8,189 nucleotides of DNA from Alphaproteobacteria bacterium. Its GTDB lineage: Bacteria > Pseudomonadota > Alphaproteobacteria > SP197. The stretch spans positions 1 through 8,189 of the forward strand of contig JAJEBJ010000149.1 in assembly GCA_022822575.1 (NCBI GenBank). The letters are read 5' to 3'. The first letter of the stretch is position 1. Each line of letters begins with the position of its first letter. The notes under the pieces were generated by a model. It made no database searches and was not told the origin of the DNA. It was given only the letters and a program-made list of their open reading frames with translations. The translations under genes and the position numbers were made by a program. Shown one piece after another: positions 1 to 5,677 of the stretch.

Positions 1-249
1 GTCGAGGAACTGGCGGTCCTCCTCCTCGGTGAAACCGGAGGAGACAAAGTCGCGCGCCTCGCCCGCCTCGTCGACGGTGGTGATGATGCCGTAGCGCGCG
101 GCGGTGAGCGCCCGGGCGGTGTCGACCGCCTCCTGGAGCACGGTGGCGAGGTCGAGGCTGGCGCTGGTGCGCAGGATGGCCGCACTGAGCGCGGCGATGC
201 GCTCGCGGGCCGCCTGGAGTTCGCGGCGCAGGTCGTCGGGACCGTTCAT
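1..249 (-). CDS. GAF-domain signalling protein, N-terminal 83 residues (partial)
   Basis: The gene reads leftwards from an ATG at 249-247 and leaves the window at base 1, so only 83 residues are visible. They comprise a short Arg/Glu-rich helix (about residues 5-25, with LRRELQAARERIAALSAAI) followed by the start of a GAF domain (SLDLATVLQEAVDTARALT, then ARYGIITTVDEAGEARDFVSSGFT). This layout is typical of GAF-containing sensor histidine kinases or GAF-containing regulators that bind a small ligand or act as redox sensors; the effector domain that would decide between them lies outside the window. The complement of 259-266 gives a purine-rich Shine-Dalgarno (AAAGGAAG) about 9 nt before the start. 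Its codons end in G or C about 94% of the time by hand count (5 of 83 end in A or T), higher than in the plus-strand genes. It is transcribed divergently from the cyclase operon, and nothing seen here shows that it regulates that operon. Confidence 0.8.
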   Translation of the reverse strand, partial: MNGPDDLRRELQAARERIAALSAAILRTSASLDLATVLQEAVDTARALTAARYGIITTVDEAGEARDFVSSGFTEEEDRQFLD

Positions 250-273
250 CGGTGGTTGCTTCCTTTCCGGACG

Positions 274-289
274 GGTCCGAATTCGGTCC
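274..289. repeat. Palindrome upstream of the GAF gene
   Basis: GGTCC, GAATTC, GGTCC. The central ten bases CCGAATTCGG are a perfect palindrome, and the arms extend by two more pairs after one T/T mismatch. It lies 25-40 bases upstream of the GAF start codon, so it could be an operator or a leader hairpin for that gene. No transcription start can be placed from sequence alone. Confidence 0.35.
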
Positions 290-681
290 GGTTTCGCTCG
301 GGCGTGGTGATCGATACCCGCGCAACGGGGCGCAGACTAGAATCAGTTATCCCAAGAGGCAACGCAATACGCATGCAACACCCGTGTATTCGCACACACA
401 CCTCACGGACGTATTTGTATCGTTCGGCCATCAGGATCGTGTACAACCGGCGATGGCAGCAGGTGGGTTCCGGGTTGCGAGGCCGATGCATGGGATGAGT
501 GTTGCGACCGCGCTGAAACGGATCGGTACAGTCAAGCCGAGCCGGATCCCGTACCGGTGTCCGCAGGTCGTGCGAGCTTCCTCACCAGCATGTCGCGCAA
601 CGCTCGTCGGGCAGGCGCTGCCGTTCCGGACGTCTGCCATCCGGACCGGTTCGTTTCCCCGACGAACGGGGACCGGCAACA

Positions 682-708
682 CCACCACGGCCTGAACGGT
701 CTTGGTGG
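682..708. repeat. Imperfect hairpin, 11-bp stem and 5-nt loop
   Basis: CCACCACGGCC and GGTCTTGGTGG pair around the loop TGAAC, with one mismatch and one G-T wobble in RNA. There is no following T-run, so it is not a typical intrinsic terminator. If transcription of the cyclase operon starts upstream, this would be a stable element of its 5' leader. Otherwise it may be chance in GC-rich DNA. Confidence 0.3.
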
Positions 709-776
709 CGGCAGGAACACGTGCATGGGCAATTGTCTTGCCTGCATGTGGTTCAAGATCATCCGGACCGTCCTGC

Positions 777-813
777 TTGACCTCTTTTCCGGCTGCGTGT
801 TCCCGAACACGCA
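777..813 (+). promoter_or_regulatory. Candidate operator palindrome next to a -35-like box
   Basis: A perfect inverted repeat, TGCGTGTTC and GAACACGCA around a CC centre, occupies 794-813, ending 54 bases before the cyclase ATG. The box TTGACC at 777-782 resembles a sigma-70 -35 element (five of six bases), and the palindrome covers the place where its -10 would fall. I see no good -10 hexamer at the right distance. The arrangement suggests a repressor-type site over a promoter, but the promoter part is weak. A similar half-site (GAACACGTGCA) occurs at 715-725. The element could instead be an RNA hairpin in the leader. Confidence 0.4.
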
Positions 814-867
814 CGACTGCGGCAGCCGGGTCACGGACCGGCGACGCAGACGGCGGAGCCTCCCCGC

Positions 868-3800
868 ATGAGTGATGCTCCAACGCGTGGCTATGACGTC
901 GCCATCGTCGGTGCCGGGCCCGTCGGCAGTCTTTGTGCCCTGGCCCATGCGCGCAAGGGTGCGCGGGTCATCCTGCTTGAAGCCAATCCGAAGGCCTCCC
1001 GGCGTCTGGCAGGCGAATGGCTGCATCCCTCCGCCGTGAGGATTCTGCAGGACGTCGGAATTGATCCCGATTCTCTCCCGGGTCGTACGCAGGGCAGGGG
1101 GTTCGTGGTGTTTCCCGAGGATGGCTCCGATCCGATCCTGCTGCCCTACATGGGAGACTCGCCTGGACTGGCCTGCGAACACCAGGTTCTCGTCGCGAAG
1201 TTGCACGACGCTATCAGCAACGAGGAAGCCATCGACTTCATCACTCCGGCCCGTGTCACGGAAGTGGGAGTTGGCACACTGACCTATACGCGCAACGGCG
1301 CGGACCATTCGTTGCGTGTCGGGCGAGTTGTCGGCGCAGATGGTCGGGCTTCCGTGGTGCGTCGGTCCCTGGGTCTTTCGACCGATCGACAGTTGTGCTC
1401 GAGGATGCTGGGGACCGTGCTCGAGGGGGTGGATCTTGAGTTCGAGGACTACGGGCACGTCATCCTGGGTGGTCCCGGCCCCATACTCATGTATCGCCTG
1501 GCCCGGGGACGGGTGAGAGTCATCGTGGATGTTCCGGTGAATCGCTGGTCACCGCAGGACCGTCTTGCCTTCCTGTCGGAATCCTATGCGGTGCTGCTTC
1601 CGGAACCGCTCCGGCATGCATTTGTCGAGTCCTTGCGCGAGGGCCGGTACGACACCGCCGCGAATCGTGTCATGCTCCGCGTCACCTACGGGACCGATCG
1701 CCGCGTCCTTATCGGTGATGCGGCCGGTCACTATCATCCCATCACGGCCGTCGGGATGACCCTTGGTTTTGGAGACGCCCTGGCTCTTGCCGAGGGAGGT
1801 TCATTCCGGAAATTCACGTCACAGCGCTTCCACGCGATCCGTGTGCCGGAACTCCTCGCCGCGGGACTCTACGAGGTTTTCGTCGAAGACCGGGCCGAGG
1901 CGACCATCCTGCGACACGCCATCTACCAAGGCTGGAGATCCGACAAGCTCTATCGCGAGCGCTCGGTCCGCATCCTTGCATGCGAGGACCGATCCGTGTT
2001 CGCTCTCTCCACGGCCTTTGCCCGGACGATGTTCCGGGCAATTGGCGGGCTCCTCCTGAGCGGGGACAACCGACCCGGCCAGTCTCACCCAAGTGTCGTC
2101 ATCACGGCGCTCCTTCTCCGCCTAGCATGGTTGATACGCGGTGCCTGGCACCTTGCCAACGCGCGGCGTTCCGGTGGCAGGGAGGACACGCGGATCCGGG
2201 ACAACTTCTCACGTGTCTTCAGGTGTTCCATGGCATCAGACACGCGACAGCGAGACGGGTCTCGCTGCGAGGGCTGGCGGGTGGATGACGCGGGACCGGC
2301 ATTGAAGCGGGCGACGGCACGCCTGATTGCGTCGCAGGGCGATGACGGCGGCTGGGAAGGCGAAATGGTCTGGTGCCCCATGCTGACGGCGCAGTATGTC
2401 TTGCTGCATCACATCATCGGCAAGCCTCTTGAACCCGACCGCCGCCGCCGGGTGTTGCGATCCTTTGACCATACGCGTCTGCCGGGCGGATCCTGGGGAT
2501 TGCACGAGCACTCCCGTCCCCACCTCTTTGTCACCGTGCTGGTCTATGTCGCCGCACGCCTGCTCGGTGTCGAACGGGGAGATCCTCTCATCGAGCCGGC
2601 ACGGAGCTTCATTCAACGCGAAGACACGCTCAACATTCCGAGCTGGGGCAAGTTCTGGCTGGCTCTTCTGAATCTCTACGAATGGCGCGGCATCAACGCC
2701 ATCCTGCCGGAGTTGTGGGCACTGCCGCGCTGGCTGCCCTTCCATCCCTCGAAATGGTACTGCCACACCCGCCTCATCTACATGGCGATGGCAGGCATCT
2801 ACCGGCATCGCTACCAGGTCCCCGCCACGCCGGTGATCGTCTGTCTGCGCGAGGAACTCTATCCCCAGGCCTATGCCGACACAGATTTTTCCCGTGCCCG
2901 CAACCGTCTGAGAGATGCGGACCTCTTCGCACGCCCCGGCACGTGGCTGCGACTGGGCCATGCCTGTTCGTGGCTCTACGAGAGATGTCACAGCAGGCGC
3001 CTGAGACGGCGATGTGCGAGGGAGATCATCCGGCAGATCAGGTGGGAGCTCGCGGTGAGCAACCACACGAGCATTTCTCCGGTCAGCGGCCTTCTCAACA
3101 TTCTCGCCCTTTGGCTCGATGATCATGACGACGCCGATGCCCGCCAGGCGCTTCAGCAACTGGAGGGGTGGATCTGGGAAGACGAGGAAGCTGGAATGCG
3201 TGTCACCGGCGCCAGGAGTGCGTCGTGGGACACGGGTTTTGCCCTGCAGGCCCTGGCAACAGCGCAGGATTGTCCGGATGTCCGTCAGGCCCTTGCCAGG
3301 GGAGCCGCCTTTCTGTCGAGGCAACAGATCAGGACGAGTTTCAAGGGATACGAGAAGGCCTGGCGGGCCGATCCCCGGGGCGGGTGGTGTTTCGCCGGCG
3401 ACTGGCATGGCTGGCCTGTGTCCGATTGTACGGCCGAAGCGGTGCTGGGACTCGTTGCCGCCCGGGGCCGGCACGCGGACACCTCGGCCCTGCGTGATGC
3501 GGTCCGGTTCATGCTGAAGAGCCAGAATGAGGACGGGGGGTTTGGCAGCTATGAGGCACGCCGTTCGGCGATGTCCCTGGAATGGCTCAATCCGGCGGAG
3601 ATGTTCGGTGAATCGATGACCGAACAGTCCTTCGTCGAGTGTACCGCCTCCTGTCTTGCCGCCTTCGCGGCGGCCGTCCGGACGATCCCGGATCTTGCCG
3701 ACTCCTCGGTGAGGAACGCCGTCTCCAGGGGATGTGCGTGGTTGTGCCGGACACAGAACCGCGACGGGTCGTGGCGCGGTGTGTGGGGTGTGCAGTACAT

Positions 3801-4287
3801 CTACGGCACTCTCTTCGGAATCAGGGGTCTTCTTGCCGCCGGCGTGCCTTCCGCCGGTCCGGCTGTATGTGCAGCCCGCAGGTGGCTCCTCGAGCGCCAG
3901 CGGGCAGATGGCGGATGGGGGGAGCACCACAGTGGATGTCTCGAAGGTCGCTACGTGGAGCACGCAGAAAGTCAGGTCATCCAGACGGCATGGGCCCTGA
4001 TCGCCCTGCTCGAAGCCGGTGAAACCGACTGGCCTGCGATTTCGCGGGGCGTGCGATTTCTGATCGACTCCCAGGATGCGGAGGGATCATGGCCGAAGCA
4101 GGACATGGCAGGGGTCTTTTTTCGAACGGCGCTGCTGGATTACACCCTCTATCGGCAGTATTTTCCTCTCCATGTGCTGGGTCTCTACGAGGCCCGCCGT
4201 CGACACCGATCGGGACTTGCGGTGCCGTCGGCACCAGGTTGTGCGGAAAGGCAGGGCCATGGATCATGGGAAGCGTCGTCAGACTGA
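868..4287 (+). CDS. Fused squalene-epoxidase-like monooxygenase and oxidosqualene-type cyclase
   Basis: The 1139-residue protein carries two enzymes. Residues about 8-440 form an FAD monooxygenase of the squalene epoxidase type: dinucleotide-binding GAGPVG (15-20) with E38, R46/G49-E50 in a RLAGEWLHP stretch, a DG motif (GADGR, 156-160), and GDAAGHYHPITAVGMT (283-298), which matches the family's GDA..HP.T..GMT signature. Residues about 475-1110 form a triterpene cyclase with several QW-like repeats and the OSC acid motif VSDCTAE (851-857). Alignment by eye to human lanosterol synthase keeps D853 (D455), C854 (C456), C925 (C533), H633 (H232), W787 (W387), F842 (F444), Y895 (Y503), F1084 (F696) and probably W973 (W581). 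The DxDD of squalene-hopene cyclases is absent. Predicted reaction: squalene to 2,3-oxidosqualene to a cyclic 3-hydroxy triterpenoid, probably membrane-associated; a hydrophobic stretch lies near 411-425. The ATG at 868 has GGCGGAG nine bases upstream and leads directly into the FAD fold. No tailoring enzyme (CYP51, C-4 demethylase) is in view, so the product is unknown. Confidence 0.88.
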   Translation: MSDAPTRGYDVAIVGAGPVGSLCALAHARKGARVILLEANPKASRRLAGEWLHPSAVRILQDVGIDPDSLPGRTQGRGFVVFPEDGSDPILLPYMGDSPGLACEHQVLVAKLHDAISNEEAIDFITPARVTEVGVGTLTYTRNGADHSLRVGRVVGADGRASVVRRSLGLSTDRQLCSRMLGTVLEGVDLEFEDYGHVILGGPGPILMYRLARGRVRVIVDVPVNRWSPQDRLAFLSESYAVLLPEPLRHAFVESLREGRYDTAANRVMLRVTYGTDRRVLIGDAAGHYHPITAVGMTLGFGDALALAEGGSFRKFTSQRFHAIRVPELLAAGLYEVFVEDRAEATILRHAIYQGWRSDKLYRERSVRILACEDRSVFALSTAFARTMFRAIGGLLLSGDNRPGQSHPSVVITALLLRLAWLIRGAWHLANARRSGGREDTRIRDNFSRVFRCSMASDTRQRDGSRCEGWRVDDAGPALKRATARLIASQGDDGGWEGEMVWCPMLTAQYVLLHHIIGKPLEPDRRRRVLRSFDHTRLPGGSWGLHEHSRPHLFVTVLVYVAARLLGVERGDPLIEPARSFIQREDTLNIPSWGKFWLALLNLYEWRGINAILPELWALPRWLPFHPSKWYCHTRLIYMAMAGIYRHRYQVPATPVIVCLREELYPQAYADTDFSRARNRLRDADLFARPGTWLRLGHACSWLYERCHSRRLRRRCAREIIRQIRWELAVSNHTSISPVSGLLNILALWLDDHDDADARQALQQLEGWIWEDEEAGMRVTGARSASWDTGFALQALATAQDCPDVRQALARGAAFLSRQQIRTSFKGYEKAWRADPRGGWCFAGDWHGWPVSDCTAEAVLGLVAARGRHADTSALRDAVRFMLKSQNEDGGFGSYEARRSAMSLEWLNPAEMFGESMTEQSFVECTASCLAAFAAAVRTIPDLADSSVRNAVSRGCAWLCRTQNRDGSWRGVWGVQYIYGTLFGIRGLLAAGVPSAGPAVCAARRWLLERQRADGGWGEHHSGCLEGRYVEHAESQVIQTAWALIALLEAGETDWPAISRGVRFLIDSQDAEGSWPKQDMAGVFFRTALLDYTLYRQYFPLHVLGLYEARRRHRSGLAVPSAPGCAERQGHGSWEASSD

Positions 4288-5035
4288 ATCGGGCCGTGTG
4301 TGGAGGCGTCTCGTCCTTGCGTGTTGCCTCGGCCTCGCCATCGGTCTTTCGTTCGATGCCCGCGCTGGGTCCCTCGACCTTGCGCAGACTGCCTTCGCCG
4401 AGGGGAGGTTCATCGACGCTGCGCGCATTGCCGAAGATCTTGGGACACCTGCCGGTCTCATGCTGGCCGCCCAGTCCCTGCAGGTCCATGGCCACTTCAT
4501 TGCCCAGGCGGACCAGGCGGACCGGTACCTCACGCAGGCCATCGATCTTGCAACGCGGGCTGTCAATGCCGCTCCGGAGAGCGCCGAAGCCCATGTGCAC
4601 CTGGCCGCCGCCATCGGCCGGCACGCAGAGGCGGTCGGTTCCTTCGAAGCATCGAATCGAGGGTATGGCGAGAGTATTCGCGACGCCGCCGAAAAGGCCC
4701 TGGCCCTCGACCCTGAACTGGCCGAGGCCCACCTCACCATGGGTCGCTGGCATGCCGGTGTGATCGATGCCCTGGGCTCCTTTCTGGCCGGAATGCTCTA
4801 CGATGCCAGCGAGGATGCGGCGCTGGAACACCTCGAACGGGCCATGGAACTCAAGCCTGACAGCAAGACCATTCTGCTGGAGAGCGCTACAGGGCTGCTG
4901 ATCCTCGATGACGGGGATGCACGCGCCCGCGACCTTCTGATGAGGGGCATCGGCATGGACAGCAGGAACGTAGCCGAAGCGCTCCTTCATGCGGAAGTGA
5001 TCGAACGTCTCGAGACGCTGGGCTCGAATCCCTGA
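4259..5035 (+). CDS. Exported TPR-like helical repeat protein
   Basis: The protein has 258 residues. An Arg-rich start (RVWRR, 13-17) precedes a hydrophobic stretch (LVLACCLGLAIGLSF, 18-32) and a DARA/GS site, giving a likely signal peptidase I cleavage after A36. The mature part is helical with TPR-like units at about 38-70, 85-125, 138-170 (KALALDPELAEAHLTMGRWHAG) and 186-220 (ALEHLERAMELKPDSKTILL). It should therefore act in the periplasm or at the outer membrane as a binding or scaffold protein. Its start lies inside the end of the cyclase gene (29-base overlap), with GGAAAGG seven bases before the ATG, which suggests coupled translation and a shared job. The general look resembles TatT-type TPR components. 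A TPR-like outer-membrane-associated protein is, as I recall, among the proposed Methylococcus sterol transporters, but I cannot establish orthology here. An in-frame GTG at 4241 is a less likely start. No proper lipobox is seen: Cys22 and Cys23 fall too early and in the wrong context. Confidence 0.75.
   Translation: MDHGKRRQTESGRVWRRLVLACCLGLAIGLSFDARAGSLDLAQTAFAEGRFIDAARIAEDLGTPAGLMLAAQSLQVHGHFIAQADQADRYLTQAIDLATRAVNAAPESAEAHVHLAAAIGRHAEAVGSFEASNRGYGESIRDAAEKALALDPELAEAHLTMGRWHAGVIDALGSFLAGMLYDASEDAALEHLERAMELKPDSKTILLESATGLLILDDGDARARDLLMRGIGMDSRNVAEALLHAEVIERLETLGSNP
4505..4522 (+). repeat. Two tandem copies of a 9-bp unit inside the TPR gene
   Basis: CAGGCGGAC is repeated twice in tandem and encodes QADQAD in the mature protein. 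It keeps the reading frame and probably arose by slippage. No function is suggested. Confidence 0.6.
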
Positions 5036-5086
5036 TCTGCAAGAACGGCATCGAGACGGGTTGCCGGCGGGCCCCGATGGATGGTC

Positions 5087-5093
5087 AGGAGAG
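5087..5093 (+). promoter_or_regulatory. Ribosome binding site that favours the ATG at 5099
   Basis: AGGAGAG sits five bases before the ATG at 5099 and lies downstream of the alternative in-frame ATG at 5081, which has no purine-rich site of its own. This is the reason for starting the thioesterase at 5099. Confidence 0.6.
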
Positions 5094-5098
5094 TAGAG

Positions 5099-5578
5099 AT
5101 GGACGGTGACAACCCGCTGTTTTCGGACATCTACCAGGTGGATGTGCCCGAATCATGGACGGATCACTACGGTCACATGAACGAAGGATACTTCGTGGTC
5201 GCGGCCAGTGACGCCTCATGGGCGTTCCAGGCTCACCTTGATATCGGCACCGCCTACTACGACAGGACCGGTTGCGCCCTTGTGACCGTGGAGACACATG
5301 TCCGCTATCTCGCCGAGGTGTCGAGGGGCGAATGTCTTTCCTTCGACAGCCTTGTCATCGGACACGATGCCAAGCGCCTCCACATCGGTCACGTCTTTCG
5401 TGTCGGTGAGCGTCAGTGCGGGACCATCGAGTGCATGTGGCTCCATCTTGATCACCAGGCGGCGCGAACGAAACCCTTTCCGCCGGACATCGATTCACGC
5501 CTTGCTGCACTGGTATGGAAGGAGCCACCGGCATGGGCCGCGCGCCATATCGGCCTCGCCAGAGGCGCGAGTCGATGA
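5099..5578 (+). CDS. Hotdog-fold thioesterase, betainyl-CoA thioesterase-like
   Basis: The protein has 159 residues from the start chosen by its Shine-Dalgarno site. Its pattern VPESWTDHYGHMNEGYFVVAA (16-36), VETHVRYLAEVSRGE, HDAKRLHIGH (89-98) and a late FPPDI closely resembles the hotdog domain that forms the C-terminal half of bifunctional L-carnitine dehydrogenases and the stand-alone betainyl-CoA thioesterases (4HBT_2 type). It is a single-domain cytoplasmic enzyme expected to hydrolyse a small acyl-CoA thioester. No carnitine dehydrogenase or other carnitine gene is seen in the window. It lies 63 bases after the TPR gene and 99 bases before the adaptor gene, in the same direction, so co-transcription is likely. 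The family call is firm, but the substrate here is unknown. It may act on a different acyl-CoA, or on an acyl group tied to the triterpenoid pathway, or be unrelated to it. Confidence 0.82.
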   Translation: MDGDNPLFSDIYQVDVPESWTDHYGHMNEGYFVVAASDASWAFQAHLDIGTAYYDRTGCALVTVETHVRYLAEVSRGECLSFDSLVIGHDAKRLHIGHVFRVGERQCGTIECMWLHLDHQAARTKPFPPDIDSRLAALVWKEPPAWAARHIGLARGASR

Positions 5579-5584
5579 CCTGGA

Positions 5585-5652
5585 CGCCGGTGACTCCAAT
5601 CCCGGGTGTCTCTGCGCTATAGTGGTGCTCCAGAGAACAGTCGTCACCGGCG
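5585..5652 (+). promoter_or_regulatory. Paired 10-bp inverted repeats flanking a -10-like box
   Basis: CGCCGGTGAC at 5585-5594 and its exact complement GTCACCGGCG at 5643-5652 lie 48 bases apart in the gap between the thioesterase and the adaptor gene. Between them is CTATAGT, whose TATAGT (5618-5623) fits a sigma-70 -10 box, but no good -35 is found 16-18 bases upstream. The pair could be two operator half-sites around an internal promoter for the efflux genes, or the base of an RNA stem ahead of the adaptor start codon. Both readings are inference. Confidence 0.4.
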
Positions 5653-5677
5653 CATGGCCCGTGATGAATCCGGCACC

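Larger units (their letters stand above)
250..867. other. Divergent intergenic region, no convincing gene
   Basis: This 618-base stretch separates the leftward GAF gene from the rightward cyclase operon and should carry control sequences for both. Open frames exist on both strands, but their translations are low-complexity Arg/Pro/Thr-rich text with no recognisable motif and no good ribosome binding sites, so I call none of them. The part at about 335-435 is visibly richer in A and T than its surroundings and includes a short CA run near 390-399, which suits a promoter region. I could not fit a strong -35/-10 pair for either direction there. The palindromic 6-mer TCCGGA occurs four times (starting at 266, 625, 640 and 762), and ATCCGGACCG is repeated exactly at 639-648 and 761-770. 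Three inverted repeats are listed separately. A small RNA or a decayed gene cannot be excluded. Confidence 0.55.

Noticed and set aside
252..695. Plus-strand frame of 147 codons in the intergenic region
   Set aside because: It begins opposite the GAF ribosome binding site, and the translation is Arg/Thr-rich without any recognisable pattern.
557..871. Small plus-strand frame just before the cyclase gene
   Set aside because: Its composition is atypical (poly-Arg end, scattered Cys), it has no good ribosome binding site and no family resemblance, and it crosses both inverted repeats.
532..1458. 308-codon minus-strand frame spanning the intergenic region and the start of the fusion gene
   Set aside because: It is Arg/Pro/His-rich with no motif, and most of it is antisense to the FAD domain.
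2150..2300. Fusion as a sequencing frameshift or lost stop
   Set aside because: The frame runs through the linker without a break and codon usage looks uniform. I cannot rule out an error, but nothing in the sequence points to one.
2236..3963. 575-codon open frame on the minus strand
   Set aside because: It lies wholly antisense to the cyclase, whose motifs are unambiguous. The translation has no recognisable domain, and long antisense frames are expected in GC-rich coding DNA.
868..4287. Cyclase half as a squalene-hopene cyclase
   Set aside because: The DxDD acid motif is absent. VSDCTAE and the paired cysteines C854 and C925 are those of oxidosqualene cyclases, and the fused epoxidase supplies the matching substrate.
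4319..4327. Lipobox at Cys22/Cys23 of the TPR protein
   Set aside because: The residues before Cys22 (V-L-A) are a poor lipobox and the hydrophobic stretch would be only four residues long; a signal peptidase I site after A36 fits better.
5036..5098. Intrinsic terminator between the TPR and thioesterase genes
   Set aside because: The gap is GC-rich but contains no clear stem followed by a T-run.
5606..5677. Earlier starts for the adaptor at GTG 5606 or ATG 5654
   Set aside because: They add 24 or 8 polar residues before the hydrophobic segment, and neither has a better ribosome binding site. The choice remains uncertain.
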